Source: Manihot esculenta (Eukaryota; Streptophyta; Magnoliopsida; Malpighiales; Euphorbiaceae). Taken from it: DNA of 64,000 nucleotides. The stretch lies in NCBI RefSeq assembly GCF_001659605.2, contig NC_035166.2, forward strand, positions 22,627,457 through 22,691,456, given 5' to 3'. Under the pieces are notes generated by a model. The model searched no databases. It was not told the origin of the DNA and saw only the letters and a program-made list of their open reading frames with translations. Made by a program: the position numbers and the translations under genes. Positions 46,349 to 58,323 of this stretch are shown in pieces; the stretch's first letter is position 1, and each line of letters begins with the position of its first letter.

Positions 46349-46514
46349 CAGGCATGGTATATGTAAACTCAAAAGAAAAAAGAATCTGATGTAGATAAAA
46401 AAGAGAGGTAGCAACACGATTCAGCTAAGCTATTGGCTAATATAAAACAGAAAAAAGACAGTTGATAGACGGCAGGAAGAAGGGTTTTACATTTGTGAGA
46501 AGGGGAAATGGTGA

Positions 46515-46561
46515 TTTTATATAGAAAATGAGGACGTTAGGGGGCGCGGCGATTAGGGTTT
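46515..46561 (-). promoter_or_regulatory. TATA and telo-box promoter of snoRNA cluster
   Basis: On the minus strand the telo-box AAACCCTAATC (46561-46551) lies ~25 bp upstream of TATA element CTATATAAAA (46524-46515). Telo-boxes typify plant snoRNA and ribosomal protein gene promoters. All four C/D snoRNAs lie downstream within 1.2 kb on the same strand with no coding frame between them, as expected for a Pol II polycistronic snoRNA precursor starting near 46490. Confidence 0.7.
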
Positions 46562-47320
46562 CAAAGGGTTTTGTGTGGTTTGAGATATTTACACCTGTGC
46601 CACTTCGTTTCCCCTCAAAATAGAGTTCATTGTGCTTATTGGCCAATTTTAAAATTAGCTACTTATAGATTAATTTAAGAGGGTATTGTAAAAAAATTAA
46701 AATATTTATGATAATTTATATTTATATTTAATATTTTAAATATATTTATAGATTTAATCATAGTCTAATAGTAAATACAGCTTAATAACTCAATTTCATT
46801 TTAAAAAATATATATATATATTTTAAATCCTGACATAGTAAATTTAAATTTTTTTAATTTGAAATAATTATAATTAAAAGAATTTAATTGAATTTAAAAA
46901 AATAATGATAAATTATAATATAATTTTTAAAATTTTATATTATTAATAAAATATATAATTTTTTATTAAAATTTTATATTAAAATTAAATATATTTTATG
47001 TTATTATATGTAATATTAAATATATTATAAATATTTATTATAAATAAATTCATATAATATAAAATATCAGATATAAATAATATATATTAAAATATTTTAT
47101 TAAATATTTATACTCAATATTATTAATTATATGTATATTTTTATATTTAGAAAACTTTTATTTTCTATTAATAATATTCTAAATAAAATAAAATATTATA
47201 TTATATGTTTTAAATTATAAAATTTATTTTTTTATTTTATTAATAATTTATGATATTATATAAAAATAAATAAAATGGAGACTTGTTGGTTTTTCTACTG
47301 CTGTTGATTTTCCTATATTC
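46562..47320. other. Very AT-rich spacer
   Basis: 46562-46680 is upstream promoter side of the snoRNA unit. 46680-47275 is almost pure A/T with no gene, repeat unit or clear transposon end that I can define. Confidence 0.6.
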
Positions 47321-48010
47321 ATGGATTTCTTTATTTATATTTATAATACTTTTGGCAGAGAAAGGATAGCACGTATGGCTATACATGCATGGAAGTTATG
47401 GCATGCCAATAATGAAAGATTGTGGGTCAATAAAATTTTGTCATCTAGTGAGGTTCATCATGCTGCTAGTTCCTATTTTAATGATTATGTGGCTTCACTT
47501 GTGGCTCGGCCAAGGATGTTATCCCACCCATATGTTCCTCGTGTGCTCCCTTTGATTGAGGCTACCACTCTTGAAGTTGATTGGATTGCATTTATTGATT
47601 GTGCAGTCTTTGCTAGTGCTGATTTGTTCGGTTTTGCAGCAGTATTTGAGGACTTGGAAGGCTTCTTTTCCATTGCAATTTCGGGTTTCTATGAGGGGGG
47701 TGGGCAACCTGTTATTGCTGAAACTTTGGCCTTGCGTCAATGTTTATCTTATGCTAGAGATTGTTTTCTTCAGGTTGGTTGTATTTTTACGGATAACCAA
47801 TCCTTAGCCTTGGCTATCCGCTCTCCTCTGGATGACTTTTCGGAGTTTGAATTAGTTGTTTCTGATTGCAATGATGCTATGCGGTCTCATGGTAACATTC
47901 ATGTTCGTTGGGTACGACGTTCAGAAAATAGAGCCGCCCATTTATTAGCTAGAGAGTCTATTCATCATGGTATATTCAAGATTTGGATTCGATTCAAACG
48001 TGTTAAATAA
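47321..48010 (+). pseudogene. RNase H (RVT_3-type) fragment of a non-LTR retrotransposon
   Basis: A 229-residue open frame encodes the C-terminal RNase H-like domain found at the end of plant LINE reverse transcriptases and in solitary RVT_3 genes. Candidate acidic residues are D93 (FIDCAVF), E134 (AETLALRQ) and D158 (TDNQSLA), followed by the conserved N/H of ENRAAHLLAR (203-208). The N-terminal piece AWKLWHANNERLW is typical of the linker before this domain. No reverse transcriptase or endonuclease lies upstream, only AT-rich DNA. It is probably a 5'-truncated element end, although the frame is intact and a domesticated RNase H gene cannot be excluded. Confidence 0.75.
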
Positions 48011-48027
48011 CCGATTTAGTGGATAGG

Positions 48028-48051
48028 CCCAAGCCCAAGCCCAAGCCCAAG
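48028..48051. repeat. (CCCAAG)4 hexanucleotide repeat
   Basis: Four perfect CCCAAG units start 18 bp after the RNase H frame stops. They open a C-rich segment that leads into the 88-bp tandem array. Confidence 0.95.
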
Positions 48052-48264
48052 TCCTCCCCCTTCCCCTCTCGTACTTAACCCAGCACACCAAGCCCTCCCT
48101 CCCTTTCGGCCCTAGGCATTCTCCTTCCCATTCCCGATTCTCCCCAGCCCGAAACCCCTATTCACTCACAGTCTAAATTAAAATCCCTAACAACGAATCA
48201 TCGAATCTCATTCCCATTAATCTCTTTCTCTTTCCCGTCGACCGTCGACCGTCAACCTCTTCCT

Positions 48265-48572
48265 GTCGATCTGTTGAACGAAGTCATGAACCGCTCGCTC
48301 CCTATCGATCTCTTTCCCTCCCTCCCTATTGATTTGCTGAGTGTCGCCGCCCGTCGATCTGCTGAACGAAATCACGAACCGCTCGCTCCCCATTGATCTC
48401 TTTCCCTCCCTCCCTATTGATTTGCTGAGTGTCGCCGACTGTCGATCTGCTGAACGAAGTCATGAACCGCTCGCTCCCCATCGATCTCTTTCCCTCCCTC
48501 CCTATTGATTTGCTGAGTGTCGTCGCCGATTGTCCTCTTTCAATGATCTCTTTCCCTCCCTCCCTATTGAGG
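48265..48572. repeat. 88-bp tandem repeat array
   Basis: The unit starting gatctctttccctccctcc recurs at 48307, 48395 and 48483 (period 88) and partially at 48545. A partial unit lies to the left from about 48265. Units contain ctgctgaacgaa and aaccgctcgctcccc. Substitutions are few, so the array is fairly recent. The C/T-rich strand and gtcgatc motifs look like a duplicated untranslated leader, but no downstream gene is recognised. Confidence 0.9.
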
Positions 48573-48837
48573 TATGATTTTTGTTTTGTTGCTAAACAAT
48601 GAATCTGCTTATTGAGTTCTTGCATTGTATAGCGTTTACTGTGGAGCTTTTCTCTGGTTGGGTTTTTGTTTGTTGTATGAGATCAATTGTTTATGGATTT
48701 TGGATCTTATTGAAAGACTTGGGTCAGCTTTGTTAAAAGATTTGGTTTATCATTTGGTTTATTTATTGATAAATTTATGTGAAATATTTATTGAATTATT
48801 TGTTGAAATTAGAAATAGAAAATTAAAAAAATATTAT

Positions 48838-49010
48838 AGATTTCGGTTTGAACCGAACCGAACCGATTTTTATCGGTTCGATTCGATTCGGTTATATATT
48901 TAAAATCAATTTTTTTCGGTTTTTAAAATTTTAACACTTTAATTTTCGATTTTTAATTTTTTCAGTTCGATTCAATTTAAAATCGAACCGACCGATTGCA
49001 CAGTCTAATA
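48838..49010. mobile_element. hAT-type MITE fragment
   Basis: Multiple aaccgaaccga and tcggttcgattcg motifs match the family defined at 50359-50831. Only part of the element is present and no target duplication is visible. Confidence 0.5.
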
Positions 49011-50350
49011 GAGGAAGGTAAAAAAAAACACAAAACATGGTTTAATAAAAGTTCAGAGAAAATTTTTTTCTAAAAAAAATTAGGAGGAGGCTACGGAGAA
49101 TAAATATAACTAAAATACTCATATGTAATTGATAAGCAATTGACACACTTATAAATATTAAATTTAAGCCTATTTTTTATTTAAATGACTAAGATGAGTA
49201 TTAAATAATAAATTATATTAATACATTTTTAAAATAATATGATCAAATTATATTCCAATTATATTAAAGTATAATTTATTTTATAAAATAATTTTATTTT
49301 ATAAAATAATAAATAAATACTTTTACTAGAACTAGTGAAAATAAGTTTTAGATTATTTAAAATTAATATAAATAATTTATTTAAATTAATAAAAGTAACA
49401 CTCAAATGAGATAGTCAAATTAATCTGCAAGTATTTAGTTTATAAGTATCAAAATGACAATTTGGCATTGCATGTTAAGTAAAAAATAGTAAATAAAATA
49501 TGTCAACTTATTTTTAAAATATTTTTAATATCTTTTATTCAAAATATATAAAAAAGTGTTTTTTAATTGTAATTTAATATTCTTTTTTATTATAATTTTT
49601 ATTAATTATTTTAAAATTATTATTTATTTTCTTCTTTTAAATTATAATAATATATAAATTGATTATTATAATTTTATTTTATTTTATTTTAAAGAAATTT
49701 ATTAAAATATTTTTAATATTTAATAAAATTTAATATATTTAAAATAATTATAATTAGAAAATTAATAAAAAATTATATTTTTTAATACATATGAAAAAAC
49801 AAAATAAAAAAATTATAGGAGAGAGAAGTATTGCTTAAAAAAAAAAGCAAACCACTAAAGGTTAGTGGACATAAATGGGCCAATCAGTCATAGTTGGGTG
49901 AGTTACAGCTTCCAGGCTGAAATGAAAATAGGTGATTGGGCCAACTTCTCAAGGTCGCTTACTCCCTTAGGCCACCCCACTTTTGTTGATTGGGAAAATA
50001 ATTGCCACAAAATAATTAAAAATGTCTTTATTTTTATAATTAAAAAATAAATTATTTAAAACTTAATTAGTTTTATTTTTAAACTTTTTTACAATGTAAT
50101 ACTAATTTATTTTATAGTAATATAATTAATTCCAAATATTTTTTAAAATAATTATTTAATTTTAAAAAAATATTATAATACATTTTTTATTATAAAAGAG
50201 TTATTACTTTACATTTGAAAAATAACTGGAAAACAAAATTTAATATAAAGAAAAATTGTGGAAAACATCTTAAACATGTTTCTAAATCATAGTTAAATGT
50301 TAGAAAACTGAAAAAACTGATTTTCTAGTTTCCTATTTGGAAAACTTACA
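49011..50350. other. AT-rich intergenic stretch
   Basis: There is no recognisable gene or transposon. The DNA is low-complexity A/T with one less biased patch at 49850-50000 that has no family match. Confidence 0.55.
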
Positions 50351-50358
50351 TATCTGAA

Positions 50359-50831
50359 TAGGAGTGAGCAGTATTCGGTTCAAACCGAAAAAATCGATCG
50401 AATCGAATTGATTTAAAAATTTGGTTCGGTTTTTTTATATATTTCGGTTCGGTTCGGTTTTTAATTTTAAAAATTTTGGTGATTTCGGTTCGGTTCGGTT
50501 TTGATCAGAAAAAAACCAAAAAAACCGAACTGAACCGATTAGTAATAATAATATGTTTTTTCAATAATATAGAGAAGTTAAATCATATTAAAATTAAAAT
50601 ATTTTAATTAAATTTTAAAATACTAAAAATAAAGTGTAAAAAATAAAAAAAATTATTAAAATTCGAAACCGATCAAACCGAACCGAATCGAACCGAATCA
50701 GACCGGTTCGGTTCGGTTCGGTTTCTGACCAAAATCGGTTCGGTTCGGTTTTTATAAACACTAAAATTTCGGTTTTCGGTTTATTTGGTTCGGTTCTGTT
50801 TTGAACCGAACCGACCGAATGCTCACCCCTA
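50359..50831. mobile_element. hAT-superfamily MITE with 8-bp target duplication
   Basis: The element starts TAGGAGTGAGCA and ends TGCTCACCCCTA, 12-bp terminal inverted repeats with one mismatch. It is flanked by perfect 8-bp direct repeats TATCTGAA (50351-50358 and 50832-50839), diagnostic of hAT elements. Subterminal regions are packed with ttcggttcgg/ccgaaccgaa motifs. At 473 bp it has no transposase and is non-autonomous. Confidence 0.92.
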
Positions 50832-50879
50832 TATCTGAACACAAAACCTAGAAAACATATTATGAGCTAGTCTGGAACG

Positions 50880-51297
50880 ATAGAATTGAATTAATTTAAA
50901 ATTTTAGTTTGATTTTTTATTTATTTTTATTCGATTTGATTTTTAATTTTAAAATTTTTAATTATTTCAATTCGATTCGATTTTGATCCGAAAAAAATTA
51001 AAAAAATCGAATCGAACCGATTAGAGATAATATTATATTATTTTCAATAATTTAGAGAAATTAGATCATATTACGGTTAAAATATTTCAATTAAATTTTA
51101 AAATACTAAAAATAGGGTGTAAAAAATAATATTAAAAATTCAAATCGATCAAATCGAACTGAATCGGACCGGTTTGATTCGATTTGATTTCTGATCAAAA
51201 TCAATTCGGTTTGATTTTTATAAATACTAAAATTTTAATTTTTAATTTATTTAGTTCGGTTTAATTTTGAATCGAACCGACCGTATGCTCAACCCTA
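50880..51297. mobile_element. Older copy of the same hAT MITE family
   Basis: It aligns with 50359-50831 along its length (gaattgaattaatttaaaa, ttagagataat.., aaatactaaaaatag, gaaccgaccgtatgctc) but is more decayed, with many C-to-T type changes. The right end GCTCAACCCTA is recognisable. The left terminal repeat is missing. Confidence 0.75.
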
Positions 51298-54200
51298 ACT
51301 GTATCATTGAAATTAGCATATAACTTATCAGAAAGTCTGGCATTTTTCCATATCATTGAAATCTCGCAACTTCAACACGCAATTAAGTAAAGGATGAAAA
51401 ATTAAAGCGGCTTTTGATTACAAGCGATTGATTCTGCATCTATAAATAATTGATTTACCACCAATTAATTTGACAAAAAAGAATCAACATACACACACTA
51501 AAAAAGAAAGGACAATTAACGGTGGCCGTGGGATATGTGCACAGTGACGGAGGTGGTGGGGTTGGCGATTTTGAATTATGAGAAGAGGTGGTGGTAATTG
51601 CGGTGGCAGCTCATGGCAAGTGTCCCAAATTAGAAGACAGTGCACATCATAATATAAGAGGACAAAATCCACATCTTACCATCAACATATTTTGCAAGTG
51701 CATTAGTCTTCCAATTATGATATCTACACCTTTGCTTTGCTTTATAATTTGTCACCTTTCACTCTCTGACAGATAAGATTATTGAGCATTGCTTCGACTC
51801 CAGCCACCAAAACAATCCCCCTGACGTCCAAAACTAGCTAGCTTATCCTTAAAAAGCATAATCTAAAGAATAAAAAGAAAGCTTTAATAATTATGCTTTT
51901 TTACTAACCTCCCTTTTTCATTTTTAGGCAGTCTCTTTAATTTTGGCCTTATTGGTTTTATTTTCAAAGATAAACCTCTTGGCCTGTATTAAATGCTAAC
52001 ACGTACGTATAGCATCTTTAAGCTCCATCACAAAGAATAAATGAAAACGAAACTGCAAAATCATGGATTTCATTTTTGTATGGTTAGCCTAGAAGTTGCA
52101 ATTGTCGTTGTAACTACCATATGGTTTTGATGATATAATGTAGATCGTATCTTAACCAAGCAGGCTCCATCAGCTAGAATCACATATAGCTAATGGGTTT
52201 GGGTTGTCAGGGTAGCTATCTTAGCCTGTGGTTTCTTTTTTTGCCTGATTGTTTCCAGGTTTTGGTTTTTGTGTTTTCAGTTAGAGCTTTACATGCAACA
52301 AAACAGACAGACGTGTTTTCGAGAACCGATAAAGGTTTCTTCTTCTTTTGCTATTTACAAAAAAAGTACAGTGCTACGTGTGCGAATCTTTAAGTTCATT
52401 GAGGTTGTTTTCATGAGCCCACAATTTTATCTATTACTTTCGATTTTCTTCTTTCTTCTATCTTGATTTTGTTCATTGCTTTTATTAATTTCGTTCCCAT
52501 TTACCATTTAGAAATTGCTCTGACTGATGAAAAATATTTCATACTACCCAATCTATTCATAAATGCCAATATTATCTTAAAATATAGTGGATGTGTTTTT
52601 TTTTTTTTTTTATTAATTGGATGCATATACACTCAGAGTTTATATTAAATTTAGTCTAAGTTGTGTGTGTGACAGGTGACCAGCACAGGTTTGGTAATGG
52701 GAGAAGGGTTGAAGTATCTCAAAAAGTAATTGCAAATATCGCCTCTTTCAAGTAAAATTCAGTTTCTATGCTGAAAACCAAGAATCTGCCCTATGTAATC
52801 AATGGATAGCCTGCAAAACTTTGAAACTTTCTTGTATGGAAATTCTCCTATATTAGCAATAATGGAAATTGATCTGCTTTTTGTGGAGATAGCCAATGAG
52901 GATTGAGGCAAGTGGCACTAGTAATAGTAGCAGGATGAATGAAACGAACAACATACAAGAAACAAAAGAAAGCTGACCGAAGAAGGAAACTGCAGAATAT
53001 ATAGCGTGCGAAGAATTCTAAAAAGTCACCTAACGATGAAGTGGGATAAGGTATGGAGGCTAAGGACTTGCGAGGATTAAAAAATTCAAAAAAAAAAAAA
53101 AAAAGAAAAAAGAAAAAAGAAACTGAAGGACACTATATTTTAAAAATTTTATCTTGGCATCAGGATTCAGGAACCAGGAACCGACTTTGCAAGTTGAGTT
53201 TGCAGCTTTTCTGCAGAATGAATTGCCAATAAAATGATACGTACATGCATAATAAATGAGATTTAGTTGTTCAGTTGACGGTCCTTGTAGTATAGCAGCA
53301 ACTTACATCACCCATGTGCTGGTGTCTGCTGCCCAGGCTCTCTCTCTGCCAGGCAGCTGTTCACATTTAATCAGAATTTACAAGAGCTCACGAACACTTC
53401 TCAAAATTAATCTCCTTCATTTTTTATAGTGTAAGCCGTGCAAAGTCTTAATCTCTTAGTTCCAAGATGCTGGTCTAAATTCACCTAATGTGGGATGATT
53501 TCACTAACACACTAGGCTGCAGGAATAACAAAACTGTTTACTTGAATATTGCTTTGCTTTAATTTTCTCAGTCACCAGCAACAGAACAAAAATTGAAGTT
53601 ATGTGATATGACTTTTGTAACAGTCATCTTTTGCCCATCCTTAACTCGATTTGTTTGTTAGAATTTTTCTTCTTCCCATGGTATCCACAAATAATAAATT
53701 CACACAATGAATCATGCATGGATTCCATGTGTATCCCACTATAGACGAGTTCATATGAATCTAATATAGAAAAAAAAAATTAAATTATCTATAAAAATAA
53801 TAAAATGTTATTATTAAGATTATTATACGGAATTCAAGAATAAAGAGTATTTTTACCTATAAAATTACAGTCAAATAAAGTTAAAAATAAATTATTTTTA
53901 AATAAAAAAATTATATGGTGAAACTATTGTATCACGTGCAATTATTTATATGATATAACAAATCAATAAATATAAAATAAATATAACATTTTTAATTGTT
54001 TGTTATACCAAGTATACATTCTACATGGTAAAACCAACCAGCTCACTATATGATTTTTCCCTTGGATGAGATGAGCAATCTTCAGTCATGCTATCTTCTG
54101 ACTAGACACCGTCCTCCCTACGTGTATATGGCACTTTACGAGGCACCATGACTTCTCTTCACTTTCCGATTCTTGTCGTTTCTTGTTTATGACACATATC

Positions 54201-54659
54201 CGCCAATGCCTACCTAAGATAATTAGTCCATCAATTTTAAATAAATCTCTCAATTCTGTTTAATTAACAAATCAATTTGCTTCCCACTTTATAGATTAAG
54301 ATTTTAGTTAAGCCAAATCATAGTAGTGAAATTTTATTCACTTATTTTTGTGCGATTAATTTACCTTAAATATGCAAGTTGCAGTAAAAGATAAAAGTGT
54401 GTTCCAACAAGTTGCAGTAAGTGTAGCTCTAGGCTTTAGCCGCAGCAGATTAAAAGTGCTTTAAAAAAGCCACAGCATAACCAAAAGTAGAATCAGTGAA
54501 TTCAGATGATATTTGCAAAAACAACATACAGACATCCAAGTGGTTTGAAGAAAATTGAAGTTGCTTGCACAGACAAAATTGCGGTTTAAGGTCCCCACAG
54601 CCCAGTAGTTAGTTTGAATGACGTTTCCTAAGGGGAAAATTTTGATTCCTTTAAGCATC
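51298..54659. other. Intergenic region upstream of expansin gene
   Basis: No gene is recognised on either strand. A G-rich ggtggtgg patch lies at 51525-51600. AT-rich low-complexity DNA and an A-rich tract (53085-53120) are present. 54030-54659 is the probable distal promoter of the expansin gene. Confidence 0.5.
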
Positions 54660-54666
54660 TATATAT
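54660..54666 (+). promoter_or_regulatory. TATA box of alpha-expansin gene
   Basis: TATATAT in catctatatattgccc lies ~180 bp before the start codon. A leader of pyrimidine-rich sequence follows, and a likely 5'-leader intron lies between about 54749 (gtgagt-like) and 54837 (ttccag). Confidence 0.6.
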
Positions 54667-54840
54667 TGCCCACATCACCCCCTCCCTCTTCATTTCCTCA
54701 CAAACAAATCCTTTCTCACTTTTCACTCGCAAATTAAGATTTAGCTGTGAGTAACAATTCATCTTCTACTTCTGGTTTTTTTGAAGTGCCTAATTTATTG
54801 TTGTTTTGGGCTTATTAAGTGCTGTCTTTAATTCCAGGAA

Positions 54841-55755
54841 ATGGCATTTGCTGGGCTTCTTTTTCTGGGATTTCTTTCTTTAGCTTCATTCGTTTCTGGG
54901 GATGATGGGGGCTGGATTGATGCTCATGCTACCTTCTATGGAGGTGGTGATGCCTCTGGTACAATGGGTATGTTTTTGCACTTGATCTTCATTTGGCCCA
55001 TCCATTAATATATAGTTGTGCACCTTTCTTTACACACGAGTTGTTGACCTTTTCTCTTTTGCAGGTGGGGCTTGTGGGTATGGAAACCTATACAGCCAAG
55101 GTTACGGGAAAGACAATGCAGCTTTGAGCACAGCATTGTTCAACAATGGCTTGAGCTGTGGAGCCTGTTTTGAAATAAAATGTAGGGATGACCCGCAGTG
55201 GTGCCTACCAGGCTCAATTGTGGTTACAGCTACCAATTTCTGCCCACCGAACAACGCCCTCCCTAACAATGCCGGAGGCTGGTGCAATCCTCCTCTGCAT
55301 CATTTTGATCTCGCTCAGCCTGTCTTCGAGCGAATTGCTAAGTTTAGAGCAGGGATTGTGCCCGTGTCTTATAGAAGGTATATCATACGTGCGATCCAGC
55401 CTTGTTTATAAAAAATTTGGGATTTATATATGAAATTTATTACAGGATACCATGCGAGAAGAAAGGAGGAATAAGATTCACAATCAATGGGCACTCATAC
55501 TTCAACTTAATACTGATAACCAACGTTGGAGGTGCTGGCGATATTCATGCAGTTTCAGTAAAAGGGTCAAAAACTGGATGGCAACCCATGTCAAGAAACT
55601 GGGGTCAAAACTGGCAAAGCAACGCATACCTTAACGGACAAAGCCTCTCGTTTATGGTGACAACCAGTGATGGACGCTCTGCGGTCTGTAATGATGTAGT
55701 ACCAGCTAGGTGGTCGTTTGGCCAGACCTTCATCACCGATCAACAGTTTGATTAA
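54841..55755 (+). CDS. EXPA: Alpha-expansin
   Basis: This secreted wall protein loosens cellulose-xyloglucan contacts during growth without hydrolysis. Exons 54841-54967, 55065-55377 and 55446-55755 join in frame to 249 residues, the usual expansin size. The signal peptide covers the first ~20 residues ([20 protein letters not shown]). The GH45-like domain has [20 protein letters not shown], the Cys set, and the HFD motif in [15 protein letters not shown]. The C-terminal cellulose-binding domain has [16 protein letters not shown] and ends [13 protein letters not shown]. It is the intact parent of the broken copy at 20322-21024. Lhca4 follows on the same strand 1 kb downstream. The paralog number is not assigned. 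Confidence 0.95.
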
Positions 55756-56379
55756 ATCTAAAGACCAAACCAAACAATTGCTGTACAAGTCAATAAATGA
55801 ATACATAAGGAGGGGTGTTAGTTTTAAGGTCAGAAAATTTGACAGGGCTTAGTTTAAAATGTAGTTCTTGTCTATTGTCGTTTCTAGATTTCATTATGAT
55901 GTAGGTTTAGTTCTGCTCTGCTATCTCTGAAAAGGCAGGCAGACTGGAAATTTAGCTGCGGTGGACATTCGCCACCCGCAAAATTATTTTGTTTCATTTT
56001 TGGTTTCTTTGTTGATTTATAGAAAGCAAATTTGGTTGGCCATGCAGCCGCTATTACCAGCCTTTTGCTGGTTGATGGCGTAGCAACTTGTGACTTCCTC
56101 AACTCTTACCATTGCTGTTTAATAAAAAGTGTGCCAATTTTGTTTTTACATAATTTCCCCTAGTTTCGTATAATATATAAAAATAAAAATAGTCCACTTT
56201 ACCCCAGCCCAGTAGTCCAAGAAGAGATTACCTGGTGGTGTATCGAGTCACTTGACCTATTGGCTATTGGGCTTTTTTTTTCTTTAATTTTGCCAATTTT
56301 TCACTGTGACACAGGCACAGCCTAACTAAATGGGCTCTTGGCCTAGCAAACAATTTTCTGGATAGCTTTGGCAAAGATA

Positions 56380-56757
56380 ACCCTGCCACTTTTCAATCAG
56401 CTATTGGCTCAAGTAATCCAACGTCATAGTTTAAGATCTTCCTACGTGGATAAACAAAGGATCCCGCTTGGATCTTTTGCCTGCCAATAGAAACAACGAA
56501 ATAGATACATGGATACGGAATCAAGATAAAGGGATAAGCCTCAAGTCTCCCTATTGGCTCATGCAAAACCCGAATACACATCTCAACTGTTGGTTCCATA
56601 AAATCAACTAAATCAACCGCTAATTTTTAAGGAAGAACAACAACCACAAGCCCTCACTTAGAATGAAATACAAAGGCTTCGCCAATTGATCTTAGTTTGT
56701 TGCTACTATCACTGCCCAAGTCCTCATTTTCTTCGTTGGAACTCAGGGAGAGCAAGG
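56380..56757 (+). promoter_or_regulatory. Lhca4 proximal promoter and leader
   Basis: The region has an ACGTGG element (near 56444), I-box-like GATAAAGGGATAAG (near 56526-56540) and inverted CCAAT motifs (gctattggc), typical of light-regulated photosynthesis genes. Most of it is duplicated at 22067-22325, upstream of PNSB4. The G-box-like position there (CACGTG) reads acatgg here. Confidence 0.65.
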
Positions 56758-57711
56758 ATGGCCACCGTTATAACTCAAGCTTCTGCTGCCGTATTCCGGC
56801 CATGTGCATCAAGATCGAGATTTCTCACCGGATCTTCTAGTAAACTCAACAGAGAAGTGTCTCTAAAACCGATGCTTTCTTCTCCTGCAGCTTCTTTTAA
56901 AGTCGAGGCCAAGAAAGGCGAGTGGTTGCCCGGTTTGCCCTCTCCGGCCTACCTCAACGGCAGGTAAATAACTCTCAACTCAACAAATAAGGCCTTAAGG
57001 GGAAAAAAAAACCCTAATTATTCATGATCTCTTGGTTTAGCTCGCTGTTAACTGAAAGCTTGTCCCTAAATCCAGTCTTCCAGGAGATAATGGCTTTGAC
57101 CCCCTTGGACTCGCCGAGGACCCCGAGAACCTAAAATGGTACATCCAGGCGGAGCTTGTGAATGGGCGGTGGGCTATGTTAGGTGTAGCAGGGATGCTAT
57201 TGCCAGAGGTCTTCACCAAGATCGGAGTCATCAATGTTCCTCAATGGTATGATGCCGGCAAAGAAGAGTACTTTGCATCATCATCAACCCTCTTCGTGAT
57301 TGAGTTCATATTGTTCCATTATGTGGAGATCAGAAGGTGGCAAGATATCAAGAACCCAGGAAGCGTCAACCAAGACCCCATCTTCAAGCAATACAGCCTG
57401 CCTCCAAATGAAGTTGGTTACCCTGGTGGTATTTTTAACCCCCTCAACTTTGCACCAACTCTCGAGGCCAAGGAGAAGGAGCTTGCTAATGGTAATAATT
57501 ATCCGACAGCCTGGTTGATTCTCTTGGGAATTTTTCTAGAAAATAGGCTTATACTGTTTGATTTGCTTCTGCAGGGAGATTGGCAATGTTGGCTTTCCTA
57601 GGATTTGTGGTTCAACACAATGTTACTGGAAAAGGACCATTTGATAACCTCTTGCAGCACCTCTCAGACCCATGGCACAACACAATTGTTCAAACGCTAA
57701 GAGGCTACTAA
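56758..57711 (+). CDS. LHCA4: Photosystem I light-harvesting chlorophyll a/b protein Lhca4
   Basis: This thylakoid antenna protein of photosystem I binds chlorophyll a/b and pairs with Lhca1. Exons 56758-56963, 57076-57491 and 57575-57711 join in frame to 252 residues. A transit peptide of ~50 residues ([15 protein letters not shown]...) precedes [14 protein letters not shown]. Helix B contains [16 protein letters not shown]; the Asn where most family members have His is the ligand behind the red-shifted chlorophyll of Lhca4. Helix C region FIEF-like [15 protein letters not shown] and the last helix [15 protein letters not shown] are present, the latter rebuilt across intron 2. The C-terminus ends [10 protein letters not shown]. 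Identity with Arabidopsis Lhca4 is high from memory. Confidence 0.97.
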
Positions 57712-58323
57712 AATTCATTATGGAAGAAAAGGGGTCCTGTTTCTTGCTTTTGTAACCATCAATATATGGTTTTTGAGTGAGGTTTGAGCATCAATGTAAA
57801 ACAAAGGCACCTCCAGTGTACAGAGGAACTTAGATGCCGTTTATTTATCATTCTTATATCACTTCAATCCACTTAATTCTAAAGCACAAACCTCATAGAA
57901 AAACACCAGCTGCTTGGAAATAACAATTCGATAGGACTAACTGAATTATAACCACGATGAAACTACTGCTCATATTGCTTTCAATTTCTGCAAATTTATA
58001 GATATACACATTGTATGACCGACGCCTATTGCCAGAAATCAAAATTAAAATACAGCTTACGTAGAGATCAAATATATACAGATGACCTAGAAATTATGTA
58101 CTGTGTATATCAGATATACAGCTAAAAGCCTAACATACCGGGTCGCCAGAGAAAATCCAGATGGCTCTCCATTTCTCTGTTGATTTGTCTTCCATAAATC
58201 AAAGTCCTGTCCTATGACCTTCCTGGCCATAAATGGCTGGTCCAAAACATATTCAAAATTACACCGCTAATTCTTCCAGCAATAACTCCTCCCATCAAAG
58301 GATAAAGAATGTTTACCTCGCGG

